Shown here piece by piece: positions 8,453 to 16,661 of a DNA stretch of 64,000 bases. The translations under genes and the position numbers were made by a program. The stretch lies in contig NZ_JBHYMS010000003.1 in the NCBI RefSeq assembly GCF_042743185.1, positions 1-64,000 on the forward strand. Direction: 5' to 3'. The stretch's first letter is position 1. Each line of letters begins with the position of its first letter. Under the pieces are notes generated by a model. It had not been told where the DNA came from and ran no database searches. It was given only the letters and a program-made list of their open reading frames with translations. This DNA is from Inquilinus sp042743185 (GTDB lineage: Bacteria > Pseudomonadota > Alphaproteobacteria > DSM-16000 > Inquilinaceae).

Positions 8453-9661
8453 TCAGGCCAGGGCGGCGCAGGCGCGGGCCAGCCGCGCGCAGGCCTCCTC
8501 GATCTGCGGCAGCGACGCGGCGATCGACAGGCGCAGATAGGGCGACAGGCCATAGGCCGTGCCGTCGACCACGGCAACCCCGGCGGCGTCGAGGAAATAC
8601 ATCACCACGTCGCCGTCGGTCTCCAGCACCCGGCCGTCCGGCGTCGCCCGGCCGATCAGGCCGGCGCAGGAGGGATAGACGTAGAAGGCGCCGTCCGGGG
8701 CGCTGCAGCTCAGCCCGCGGCACTCGTTCAGCAGCGCGACGGCGCGGTCGCGCCGGGCGCGGTAGGCCGCGCGCATCTCGGCCACGACGCCCTGGTCGCC
8801 GGTCAGCGCCGCCGCCGCCGCGGCCTGGCTGACCGAGCAGGCGGCGGAGGTCGACTGCGACTGCACCGTGTTGATGGCGGCGATCAGCGGCGCCGGGCCG
8901 GCGCCGTAGCCGATGCGGAACCCGGTCATGGCATAGGTCTTGGAGACGCCGTTCACCAGCAGCGTGCGGTCGAGGAGATCCGGCTCGACCGCCACCGGGC
9001 AGACCGCGGCGCCGCCGTCGAAGCGGATATGCTCGTAGATGTCGTCGGTCATCAGCGCCACATGCGGATGGCGCAGCAGCACATCGGCCAGGGCGCGCAT
9101 CTCGCCTTCGGCATAGAAGGCGCCGGTCGGGTTGCAGGGCGAGTTCAGGATCACCCAGCGCGTCCGCGGCGTGATCGCCCGCTCCAGCGCCCCGGCCGAC
9201 AGCTTGAAGCCCGAATCCTCGCCGCAGGCGACGACGACCGGCGTGGCGTCGCAGGCCAGCACCATGTCGGGGTAGGACACCCAGTAGGGCGCCGGGACGA
9301 TGACCTCGTCCCCTTCGCCGATGGTGGCGGACAGGGCGTTGTAGATGACCTGCTTGGCGCCGCCGCCGACGCTGATCTGGTCGGCCCCGTAGCGGACGCC
9401 GTTCTCGCGCTCCAGCTTGGCGATGATGGCCTGCCGCAGCGCCGGCGTCCCGTTCACCGGCGTGTACCGGGTCTCTCCGGCCTCCATCGCCGCCGTCGCC
9501 GCGGCCCGGATATGGGCCGGCGTGTCGAAGTCCGGCTCGCCGGCGGTCAGGTCGATGATGTCGCGGCCCTGCGCCTGCAGCTGCCGGGCGCGGGCCCGGG
9601 CCACCATGCTGGGCGACGGCTTGATCCGCCGCACCCGGGCGGACAGGGGGATGGCGCTCAT
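8453..9661 (-). CDS. Class I/II PLP-dependent aminotransferase
   Basis: The 402-residue protein is a fold-type I aminotransferase related to AspC. It has LTAGEPDFDTPAHI near residue 40, NSPCNPTG at 173-180, and the PLP-binding Lys241 in VSKTYAMTGFRIGYG. It lies between RraA (ATGA overlap at 9658-9661) and the amino-acid-binding protein (34-base gap), so it probably converts an imported amino acid to its 2-oxo acid in the cytoplasm. The natural amino donor cannot be read from the sequence. Asp/Tyr/Phe aminotransferase is the default family name. Confidence 0.93.
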   Translation of the reverse strand: MSAIPLSARVRRIKPSPSMVARARARQLQAQGRDIIDLTAGEPDFDTPAHIRAAATAAMEAGETRYTPVNGTPALRQAIIAKLERENGVRYGADQISVGGGAKQVIYNALSATIGEGDEVIVPAPYWVSYPDMVLACDATPVVVACGEDSGFKLSAGALERAITPRTRWVILNSPCNPTGAFYAEGEMRALADVLLRHPHVALMTDDIYEHIRFDGGAAVCPVAVEPDLLDRTLLVNGVSKTYAMTGFRIGYGAGPAPLIAAINTVQSQSTSAACSVSQAAAAAALTGDQGVVAEMRAAYRARRDRAVALLNECRGLSCSAPDGAFYVYPSCAGLIGRATPDGRVLETDGDVVMYFLDAAGVAVVDGTAYGLSPYLRLSIAASLPQIEEACARLARACAALA

Positions 9662-10332
9662 CGCCCGGCCTCCCGGGAGCTCGATGCAGCCGGCAGGCCG
9701 ACATAGCCGTCGGGCCGGCCGTCGCGGATCGCCTGCAGCGCCTCGGCCTCGCGCGCCTCCTGCCGGCGCACCAGCGCCAGCAGCTCGCCGGCGACGGCGC
9801 GGTCGAAGCAGACGACCCCGTCCTCGTCGCCGAGCACGACGTCGCCCGGCATCACCACCATGCCGTCGACCGCCACCGGGACGTTGATCTCGCCGGGGCC
9901 GGTCTTGTATGGGCCGCGATGCGTCACGCCGCGGGCGAAGCAGGGGAAATCCGCGGCTGCGAAGGCGGCGACGTCGCGGATCGCGCCGTCGATCACGAAG
10001 CCGGCGACGCCGATGGCCCGGGCCCGGCTCAGCATGATCTCCCCGACCAGCGCCTGGCCGAGGTCCCCGCCGCCGTCGACCACCAGCACGTCGCCCGGCC
10101 GCAGCAGCTCATAGGCCTTGTGCAGGGTGACGTTGTCGCCGCCGCGGGTCTTGACCGTGACCGCAGTCCCGACCAGCCGCGCGCCGCGGTGATAGGGCCG
10201 GAGCATTCGGGTGCCGTGCAGGCGGTTCATGTTGTCGGACACGACGGCCACGGCGGCGTGGCGGAACCCGTCCAGGATCTCGGACGGGACGGAGGACGGG
10301 GAGGGAAGCTGGCGGTGGCCGGGGATGTCCAT
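9658..10332 (-). CDS. RraA-family protein, probable 4-hydroxy-4-methyl-2-oxoglutarate-type aldolase
   Basis: From the ATG at 10332 the product is 224 residues. An in-frame GTG at 10344 would add four residues; neither start has a clear ribosome-binding site. The conserved core includes VVDGGGDLGQALVGEIML and GVAGFVIDGAIRDV, where the Arg-Asp pair is the metal/substrate site of HMG/CHA aldolases. RraA proper regulates RNase E, but members sitting in catabolic operons are usually aldolases. As the first gene before an aminotransferase and an amino-acid importer, it could cleave the 2-oxo acid made by the aminotransferase to pyruvate plus an aldehyde or acid. That role is inferred. Confidence 0.85.
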   Translation of the reverse strand: MDIPGHRQLPSPSSVPSEILDGFRHAAVAVVSDNMNRLHGTRMLRPYHRGARLVGTAVTVKTRGGDNVTLHKAYELLRPGDVLVVDGGGDLGQALVGEIMLSRARAIGVAGFVIDGAIRDVAAFAAADFPCFARGVTHRGPYKTGPGEINVPVAVDGMVVMPGDVVLGDEDGVVCFDRAVAGELLALVRRQEAREAEALQAIRDGRPDGYVGLPAASSSREAGR

Positions 10333-10405
10333 GGGCAAAAGCACGAAAGGGAGCGCGCCGGGGCGCCGATGCGAAAGATCATTCCGCTTGGCTGGCGCGA
10401 CGAAA

Positions 10406-10421
10406 AGCGAATATTTTCGCT
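10406..10421. promoter_or_regulatory. Inverted repeat in the RraA/LysR divergent gap
   Basis: AGCGAA (10406-10411) and TTCGCT (10416-10421) form perfect six-base arms around TATT, in a gap that is locally AT-rich. Its position 38 bases before the LysR start and about 75 bases before the RraA start suits a LysR-type operator for both promoters. It does not fit the T-N11-A spacing exactly. Confidence 0.4.
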
Positions 10422-10459
10422 ATGAACCGATCGCTTTTTCTCATCTGTCGCGAGGACCC

Positions 10460-11362
10460 GTGACCATCACGCTGAAGCAGGCGGAGGCCTTCCACTGGAT
10501 CGCGCGGCTCGGCAGCCTGGTGGATGCGGCCGGGCGCCTGAACCTGGCCCAATCGACGATCTCGAAGCGGATCCAGGAGCTGGAGGCGATCCTCGGCAAG
10601 CCGCTGTTCGACCGCAGCAGCCGCGCGGTGCGCCTCACCCGCACCGGCGAGGCGCTCGTCCCGCTCGCCGCCGACCTGCTGCAGTCGGCCGCCCGGTTCC
10701 GCGGGGCCGCCGCCGGCCCCATGGCCTTCAGCGGGCCGTTCCGCTTCGGCGTGACCGAGCTGATCGCCGTCACCTGGCTGCCGAAGCTGATCGTGGCGAT
10801 GAAGGCCGCCTATCCGCAGGTGATCCCGGAGCCGGAGGTCGATTCCAGCGTGCCCCTGTTCGAGCGGCTGGCCGAGCGGAGGATCGACATGGTGATCGGC
10901 CTCGACCCGCCGGCCAATCCGGAGTTCAAGGCGGTGCCGCTCGACAGCGTCAACCTGCAATGGATGTGCGCACCCGGCGTCGGGCCGGCCGAGGAGGTCG
11001 TGCCGCTGTCGCGGATGGCGGACTACCCGATCCTGACGCAGTCCTCCGGCTCGGGCCTGCAGCGCCTGGTGCTGGACTGGCTGGCGGCCAACGGCCTGAC
11101 CGTCGACCGCATCGTCCGCTGCAACAGCCTGCATGTCCTGGCCGAGCTTGCCGCCGCCGGCCTCGGCATCGCCTTCCTCAGCGAGGTCTACAGCCGGCCC
11201 GAGGTCGCCAGGGGCCGGCTGCGGGTCGTCAGGACCGAGCCAGCCATCCCGCCGATCCAGTATTTCGCCGTGCACCGCACCGGCGACCTGGACGCGCTGG
11301 GGGCGCTGACCGCGCAGATCGCCAAGTCGTGCTGCGACTTCTCGGGGCGCCAGTTACGTTAG
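10460..11362 (+). CDS. LysR-family transcriptional regulator
   Basis: The 300-residue product starts at a GTG preceded by GAGGA. The N-terminal helix-turn-helix (residues 4-60) reads LKQAEAFHWIARLGSLVDAA...STISKRIQELEAILGKPLF, typical of LysR. The effector domain (about 90-295) has the usual FGVTELIAVTWLPKL and GLGIAFLSEVYS segments. It is divergent from the RraA-aminotransferase-importer unit and probably controls it in response to a pathway metabolite. Its stop overlaps the stop of the convergent cupin gene by two bases. Confidence 0.93.
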   Translation: MTITLKQAEAFHWIARLGSLVDAAGRLNLAQSTISKRIQELEAILGKPLFDRSSRAVRLTRTGEALVPLAADLLQSAARFRGAAAGPMAFSGPFRFGVTELIAVTWLPKLIVAMKAAYPQVIPEPEVDSSVPLFERLAERRIDMVIGLDPPANPEFKAVPLDSVNLQWMCAPGVGPAEEVVPLSRMADYPILTQSSGSGLQRLVLDWLAANGLTVDRIVRCNSLHVLAELAAAGLGIAFLSEVYSRPEVARGRLRVVRTEPAIPPIQYFAVHRTGDLDALGALTAQIAKSCCDFSGRQLR

Positions 11363-11739
11363 GCCACGCCCTCCTCCTCGTGCATGTCCGCCCGCCGGTC
11401 GCCGGAGGAGAAGGCAATGATCGCCTGCAGCGGCTCGTCGCCGACGCAGCGCGCCCAGTGCGGCACGCCGCGCGGGATGCGGATGGCGGAGCCGGGTTCC
11501 AGCGCCAGGATCTCGTCGCCCAGCCGGTGCTCGCAGCGGCCGGAGACGACGTACAGCACCTCCTCGCAATTCGGGTGGGAGTGCAGAGGGTTGCGCTCGC
11601 CCGGCTTGATCGTCACCAGGCCGAAGGTCAGCTCGGCGCCGGGCATGGCGGCGCCGGTCACCAGCCAGTCGAGCCGGCCCCAGTCGAGGATCGCGGTCTC
11701 GCGGCGGGCGGCATCGGCCACGCAGGGATGGGTGGTCAT
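11359..11739 (-). CDS. Small cupin-domain protein
   Basis: The 126-residue protein is a single cupin barrel. Motif 1 is HSHPNCEEVLYVVSG (about residues 53-67) with the metal-type His-x-His and Glu, and motif 2 is IPRGVPHWARCVG (about 88-100). Such proteins bind sugars or metals or act as isomerases or dioxygenases; none of these can be chosen here. It is the last gene of the sugar-importer unit, 23 bases after the Idh/MocA gene, so a role in sugar metabolism or sensing is likely. Confidence 0.85.
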   Translation of the reverse strand: MTTHPCVADAARRETAILDWGRLDWLVTGAAMPGAELTFGLVTIKPGERNPLHSHPNCEEVLYVVSGRCEHRLGDEILALEPGSAIRIPRGVPHWARCVGDEPLQAIIAFSSGDRRADMHEEEGVA

Positions 11740-11762
11740 GGGGTCGTACTCCGGGATCGGGA

Positions 11763-12839
11763 TCAGAGGCTGACGGTCACGCCCGCCGGCGTGCGCTGGA
11801 AGGCCTCGAACAGGGCCATGATCCGGGCGGCGTCCTGCAGCGTGCCCTTGGTGGGCGGCGTGCCGGCCAGGGCGCTGTCGCAGAAATGCAGGATCTCCGG
11901 CACATAGCCGAGAGTGAACAGGTTGTTGTTGTAGAGTTGGCCGAGCGAGCATTCCGGCTCCCACAGGATCGGAGCCTCGTGGTCGCCCTGGATGAAGGAC
12001 GCGGCGCGGCCATAGGCGGGCAGCGCCGCCCGCCGGTAATAGGTCAGCCGGACGCCGTTCTCGACCACCGCATTGGCGCGGTTGCCGATCACCTCGACCC
12101 GCTCCAGCGGGCTGGTGCCGGACTGGCCGGCGGCGAAATGCAGGCTGCCGATGGCGCCGCTCTTGAACCGCAGCGACACCACCGCGGCGCCGTTCTCCGG
12201 CTCCCATTCGTAGCTCATCCGGTCGACCGGCCCCATCAGGTGCAAGAGGATCGCGGCCGGGTGGTAGATGTGGTCGAGGAAGCTCTGCATCGCCACCAGG
12301 TCGCCCCGGCGCTCCAGCGGCGGCAGCGCCTGCGGGTAGCGGACGGCGATCGAGGAGACGCGGCCGAACTCCGGGCTGTCGATGATCGATTTCAGCTTCT
12401 CGATGGTCGGGAAGAACATCTTCTTTAGCCCGGTCATGACGAAGCGGCCGTGCCGGCTGCTGGCCGCCTCAAGGTCGCGGATCTCGGCCAGGCTGGCGGC
12501 CGTGGGCTTCTCCATCCAGACATGGGCGCCGGCGGCCAGCACGTCCTGGGCCAGGCCGGTCGCCTGCACCCGCCCGTCCGGATGGTAGGCGGTGACGATG
12601 AACACCACCTCCGGCCGCTCGGCCGCGAGCATCTCGCGATGGTCGGTGTAGCTGCGGCCGGCACCGAACAACCGGGCGTAGTCGGCCGCCCGGCCGCCAT
12701 CGACGTCGCAGATTGCGGCGAGATCGACCGGGGCGTAGCGCAGCGACGGGTAGATGTTGCGGTAGGAATGGCCGCCGGCGCCGATGAAGCAGGCCTTCAG
12801 GCGCCGCTCGTACTCGAAATTGTAGGTGATGTCGGTCAT
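11763..12839 (-). CDS. Gfo/Idh/MocA-family NAD(P)-dependent oxidoreductase
   Basis: The 358-residue protein has a Rossmann nucleotide-binding site near the N-terminus (CFIGAGGHSYRNIYPSL), the family EKP motif in VWMEKPTAASLAEI near residue 118, and a C-terminal alpha/beta substrate domain with LDHIYHPAAILLHLMG. Family members oxidise or reduce sugars, inositols and sugar acids. The gene follows the inner permease of the sugar importer by four bases, so it probably acts on the imported sugar or glycoside. The substrate is unknown. Confidence 0.92.
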   Translation of the reverse strand: MTDITYNFEYERRLKACFIGAGGHSYRNIYPSLRYAPVDLAAICDVDGGRAADYARLFGAGRSYTDHREMLAAERPEVVFIVTAYHPDGRVQATGLAQDVLAAGAHVWMEKPTAASLAEIRDLEAASSRHGRFVMTGLKKMFFPTIEKLKSIIDSPEFGRVSSIAVRYPQALPPLERRGDLVAMQSFLDHIYHPAAILLHLMGPVDRMSYEWEPENGAAVVSLRFKSGAIGSLHFAAGQSGTSPLERVEVIGNRANAVVENGVRLTYYRRAALPAYGRAASFIQGDHEAPILWEPECSLGQLYNNNLFTLGYVPEILHFCDSALAGTPPTKGTLQDAARIMALFEAFQRTPAGVTVSL

Positions 12840-12843
12840 GCGG

Positions 12844-13668
12844 TCATCCCTTGAGGGCACCCTGGGTCAGGCCTTCGGTGAAGCGGCGCTGGGTGGCGAT
12901 GTAGAGGAGTACGATCGGCAGGAAGGAGATCACCGTGCCGGCGAAGACCAGGCGGTGATCGGTCGAATAGGTGCCGGCGAAGCGGACCAGGCCGAGCGGC
13001 AGGGTCTGCACCTCGGGCGAGATCAGCACCACCAGCGGCAGGAAGAAGTCGTTCCAGGTGCCCAGCGCGCTGATCACCACCAGGGCCAGCACCGCGGGGG
13101 CCGAGATCGGCAGGAAGATCCGCAGCAGGATGCGGCCATGGCCGCAGCCGTCGACCCGCGCCGCCTCCAGCAGCTCATGCGGCACGTTGCGGAAGAAGTT
13201 GCGCATCAGGAAGACGCCGAACGGGATGCCGTTGCCGACCTGCGCCAGGGTGATGCCGGCCAGGCTGTCGAGCAGCCCGAGGCCGGAGAGCAGCTGGTAC
13301 AGCGGGATGACGATCGCCTGGATCGGCACGGTCAGGCCGAGGACCAGCAGGTAGAACAGCGCCTCGCTGCCGCGGAACCGCATCTTGGCGAAGGCATAGC
13401 CGGCGGGAGCGCAGACCAGGATCATCAGCACCACGACCGCAGCGACATTGGCCAGGCTGTTCAGGATCAGCTCGCCGAACGACCCGATCCGCCAGGCGTC
13501 GACATAGTTGACCCACATCAGCCGGTCCGGCGCGGCGAAGGGATCGGCGGTGGCGATCTCGGCCTCGGTCTTCAGGCTGGAGGCGAGCAGCCACAGGAAC
13601 GGCCCCAGCAGGAAGGCGAGCGGCGGCAGCAGGCCCAGCGCCCGCCAGCGGTCGGAGCGGCGGCTCAT
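12844..13668 (-). CDS. Carbohydrate ABC importer permease, MalG type
   Basis: The 274-residue inner-membrane protein is a CUT1 sugar permease of the MalG/LacG class. It has an N-terminal transmembrane segment followed by a periplasmic loop, and the coupling motif ELLEAARVDGCGHGRILLRIFLPISAPA near residue 180. It overlaps the MalF-type gene by four bases (13665-13668) and is followed by the oxidoreductase. A MalK-type ATPase is not encoded anywhere in this unit. Confidence 0.93.
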   Translation of the reverse strand: MSRRSDRWRALGLLPPLAFLLGPFLWLLASSLKTEAEIATADPFAAPDRLMWVNYVDAWRIGSFGELILNSLANVAAVVVLMILVCAPAGYAFAKMRFRGSEALFYLLVLGLTVPIQAIVIPLYQLLSGLGLLDSLAGITLAQVGNGIPFGVFLMRNFFRNVPHELLEAARVDGCGHGRILLRIFLPISAPAVLALVVISALGTWNDFFLPLVVLISPEVQTLPLGLVRFAGTYSTDHRLVFAGTVISFLPIVLLYIATQRRFTEGLTQGALKG

Positions 13669-14606
13669 CGCACCCGCTCCCGCCAGCGGTTGAAGCCGAC
13701 GGTGATGGCGATCGCCATCAGGCTCAGCACGACGCACAGCGCCGCGGCGCGGCCGTGGTCCTGCAGCTGGAAGGCCAGCTTGTAGATGTAGGTGGTCAGG
13801 AGCTCGCTGCGGTAGAACGGCCCGCCCTGGGTCATCACCCAGATCGTGGCGAAGCCCTTCAAGCCGTTGATCAGGGCCAGCGAGGCGACGAAGGTCATGA
13901 CCTCGCGCAGCCCCGGGATGGTGACGTGGCGCAGCTTCTGGAAGGCGGTGGCGCCATCCACCTCCGCCGCGTCGTACAGGGTGCGGTCGACGCCCTGCAG
14001 CCCGGCGATGAACAGCAGCATGTACAGGCCGAAACCCTGCCAGCTGCTGGCGATGTTGATCGAGAACAGCACCAGGAACGGCTCCGACAGCCAGCCCCGG
14101 GCCAGGCTGTCCAGGCCGAGGGTGTAGAAGGCGCCATTGATCAGGCCGAAATAGGGGTCGTAGATCTTGCTCCAGATCACGCCGACCACCGCCAGCGACA
14201 CCACATGCGGCAGGAAGAAGGCGCAGCGGTAGAAGATCCGCCCGGCCTTGAGCCCGGAGATCGCCAGCGCCAGGGCGAAGCCCGAGCCCCCGGCGAAGAC
14301 CAGATGCAGCACCAGCCAGACGATGGTCTGGCGCAGCGCCTGCCAGAAGATCGGGTCGCCCGCCAGCCGGGCGTAGTTCTGCAGGCCGGCGCCCGCCGCC
14401 GCGCCGGCGCCGGTGTCCCACGCGGTGACGCTGAGGCGCAGCGTGTCGGCGATCGGCAGCAGGGTGAACAGGGCGTAGAGGCCAACCGCCGGCAGCAGGA
14501 ACGGGATGGCGGCCCGCAGCCCCTCCCCGCCCGGCCGGGCGGTGCCGGCCAGAAGCCGGCCCCCGCGCCGCGCCCGCCGCGCCGCGCTGTCGGGCAGCAC
14601 CGTCAC
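13665..14606 (-). CDS. Carbohydrate ABC importer permease, MalF type
   Basis: The 313-residue product is a CUT1 permease. After an Arg-rich cytoplasmic N-terminus (residues 1-30) come the first transmembrane helix, six-helix core, and coupling loop YDAAEVDGATAFQKLRHVTIPGL near residue 215. The GTG start at 14606 overlaps the TGA of the binding-protein gene (GTGA junction); a second GTG two codons later is an alternative. It pairs with the MalG-type product. Confidence 0.92.
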   Translation of the reverse strand: MTVLPDSAARRARRGGRLLAGTARPGGEGLRAAIPFLLPAVGLYALFTLLPIADTLRLSVTAWDTGAGAAAGAGLQNYARLAGDPIFWQALRQTIVWLVLHLVFAGGSGFALALAISGLKAGRIFYRCAFFLPHVVSLAVVGVIWSKIYDPYFGLINGAFYTLGLDSLARGWLSEPFLVLFSINIASSWQGFGLYMLLFIAGLQGVDRTLYDAAEVDGATAFQKLRHVTIPGLREVMTFVASLALINGLKGFATIWVMTQGGPFYRSELLTTYIYKLAFQLQDHGRAAALCVVLSLMAIAITVGFNRWRERVR

Positions 14607-15865
14607 TTCGCCGCCTGCCGCATCTGGCCGTCGATCTGCGCCATGCCCGCCTCGGCCCCGATCTGGCCGCCGATCAGGCCCTGGATGACCTGCATGTAGG
14701 CCTCCAGGACATTGCCCGGCATGTAGACGCTGGGGTTGAAGCCGACGCCCTTGTCGGCCGCGGCGAAGACGCCGGCCAGCACCGGCTGGGTCGGCTTCAG
14801 GCCGGCCAGGGCCCGCGGATAGACCATCCAGCTGCTGGCATGCGAGGCCCGCCGGGTCATCACCGCATCCGACAGGATGTAGTCGAGCCATTTCAGGGCG
14901 AGGTCGGGATGGCGCGAGGTCTTCGGCAGCATCCAGCTCCAGCCCACGCCGCCGGTGGCCAGGGATTCGCCGGCGATGTCCGACGGCATCGTCGCATAGC
15001 CGGCATTGGCCATGTCGAAGCCGGCCTTGCGGGCGTTGTTGGTGAACCAGGGGCCGGCCACCATCATCGCCGCGCGTTTGGTGAACCAGAGCCGGGCGGC
15101 GGCGTCGAGGTCCAGCCCGACCATCTGCGGCTGGACGTAGTCGGCGGCGACCAGGTCGACCAGGCGCTGCGCCCCCTTGACCATGGCCGGGTCGGTCCAG
15201 GGCCGCTTGCCGGACAGCACCTCGCCGACGACCTGCCGGCCCGCCGTCACCTGCAGCAGGTTGCCGAACAGGTGGCCGCCATTGGCGTTGTTGCGCGGAC
15301 CGACGGTCAGCGGCTGGATGCCCGCCTGCTTGATCTCGCCGAGCAGCTTGAGGAAGCCTTCGTAGCTGTCCGGCATGGTCCAGCCATGCTCGGCGAACAT
15401 GTCCTTGTGGTAGAAGACGCCGATGACGTCGAGCCCGTCCGGGATCTCGTAGATCTCGCCGCCGAACTGGCCCTTCAGCGTGTCGTACAGCCAGGGGTAG
15501 AGCTGCGCCTTCCAGCCGCGCTCGTCGTAATAGCGGGTCAGCGGCACCACCAGCCCGGCCTTGGCGACGATGCCGACCCGGCCGACGCCGGAATTGGTCA
15601 GCACCAGGTCGGGCCCGGCATCGGACTGGATCGCCGCCTGCACGGCACCGTTGGAGATGGTGCCGGTCGGCACCATGAACTCCACCGTCACGCCGGGATT
15701 GGCCGTCTCGAAATCGGCCTTCAGGCCGTTCCAGAGATCGCCGATCAGCGGATCCGTGATCTGCTCCGGCCCCCAGATCTTGAGGATTTCCGCCCTGGCC
15801 GGCGCGGGGCCCGTGGCGATGCCGGCGGCGGCGACAGCCAGCCACAGGCCGAGACGTCTCAGCAT
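14603..15865 (-). CDS. Sugar ABC importer periplasmic binding protein (SBP family 1)
   Basis: The 420-residue protein starts with a signal peptide (first 25 residues, ending PARA), preceded by a clear GGGAGG. The mature part resembles UgpB/MalE-type family 1 binding proteins, with FETANPGVTVEFMVPTG and the DGLDVIGVFYHKDMF segment. It should capture an oligosaccharide or sugar derivative in the periplasm for the two permeases downstream. The ligand is not predictable from sequence. Confidence 0.93.
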   Translation of the reverse strand: MLRRLGLWLAVAAAGIATGPAPARAEILKIWGPEQITDPLIGDLWNGLKADFETANPGVTVEFMVPTGTISNGAVQAAIQSDAGPDLVLTNSGVGRVGIVAKAGLVVPLTRYYDERGWKAQLYPWLYDTLKGQFGGEIYEIPDGLDVIGVFYHKDMFAEHGWTMPDSYEGFLKLLGEIKQAGIQPLTVGPRNNANGGHLFGNLLQVTAGRQVVGEVLSGKRPWTDPAMVKGAQRLVDLVAADYVQPQMVGLDLDAAARLWFTKRAAMMVAGPWFTNNARKAGFDMANAGYATMPSDIAGESLATGGVGWSWMLPKTSRHPDLALKWLDYILSDAVMTRRASHASSWMVYPRALAGLKPTQPVLAGVFAAADKGVGFNPSVYMPGNVLEAYMQVIQGLIGGQIGAEAGMAQIDGQMRQAAK

Positions 15866-15922
15866 TCCCAGATCCTCCCTTGTTGATCGGGCCGCGCCTC
15901 TTGACGGGCCGGCCCGACACGG

Positions 15923-16582
15923 TCAGCCGGCTTCGGCCATCAGCTGCGCCATCACCGACTGGCGGACATCGGCGATGTGCTCCGCCATCAGCCGGGCGGC
16001 GAGGCCGGCGTCGCGCTGGCGGAAGGCGCCGAGGATGCGGTCGCGCTCCGCCGCCGCGCGTTCGGCGAAGTCCCGGCTGCGGTTGGCGATCACCCGGCAC
16101 ATCTGGATCTGCAGCGCCAGGCGCGACAGCGTGTCGACCAGGGCGTGATTATCCGACAGCTCGGCGATGAATTCGTGGAAGCGCCGGTCCTCCGCGGCAT
16201 AGGCGGCCATGTCGTCCGACCGCAGCGCCTGGACGGCGCGGTCGAGCATCGCGGACAGCCGGTCGATGTCGCCGTCCGTCGCGCGCTCGACCGCCCGCCG
16301 CGCGGCCATCGCCTCCAGCGTCTCGCGCAGGTCGTACAGGTCCTCGACATCCTTGCGCGACAGCTGGCGCACGAAGAAGCCGCGATAGGGGCGGATCTCG
16401 ATCAGCCCTTCCCGCTCCAGCGTGCCGATCGCCTCGCGGAACGGGGTGCGGCTGGTCGACAGCCGCTCGACCAGCTTCTTCTCGTCGATCGCCGCCCCGG
16501 CGGGCAGCTCGCCACTGACGATCATCCGGACCAGCTCGTCGCGGATCCGCTCGCGGAGGGTGAGATGTTTTTCAGCGCTCAT
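15923..16582 (-). CDS. GntR-family transcriptional regulator (FCD domain)
   Basis: From the ATG at 16582 the product is 219 residues: winged helix (about 8-70) with IDEKKLVERLSTSRTPFREAIGTLEREGLIEI, then an FCD domain (about 80-210) with RRFHEFIAELSDNHALVDTL carrying metal-site His and Asn positions. The open frame runs to 16693 but the extra residues are unlike the family. The gene precedes the binding protein in the sugar-importer unit and is divergent from the Tm-1-like gene, so it probably controls both. A candidate operator lies at 16602-16618. Confidence 0.92.
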   Translation of the reverse strand: MSAEKHLTLRERIRDELVRMIVSGELPAGAAIDEKKLVERLSTSRTPFREAIGTLEREGLIEIRPYRGFFVRQLSRKDVEDLYDLRETLEAMAARRAVERATDGDIDRLSAMLDRAVQALRSDDMAAYAAEDRRFHEFIAELSDNHALVDTLSRLALQIQMCRVIANRSRDFAERAAAERDRILGAFRQRDAGLAARLMAEHIADVRQSVMAQLMAEAG

Positions 16583-16601
16583 GAGGGCAACCCTATCCGG
16601 C

Positions 16602-16618
16602 TTGTGAATAATACACAA
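16602..16618. promoter_or_regulatory. Candidate GntR operator in the divergent gap
   Basis: TTGTG (16602-16606) and CACAA (16614-16618) form an inverted repeat around AATAATA, in a 79-base AT-rich gap between the GntR gene and the Tm-1-like gene. Two AATATGC copies follow immediately. The size and composition are compatible with a FadR-type GntR site, so autoregulation and control of both units are plausible. Confidence 0.45.
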
Positions 16619-16661
16619 TATGCAATATGCTTTTGGCAATCGAAGAACAGGGAGGCAAGAC

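Noticed and set aside
8449..8457. GTTGTCAGG, resembling the start of the 13-base element
   Set aside because: Only the first seven bases match, and it overlaps the stop codon of the aminotransferase gene.
9658..10332. Calling the RraA-family gene an RNase E inhibitor
   Set aside because: Its operon with an aminotransferase and importer fits the aldolase branch better; no RNA-related gene is near.
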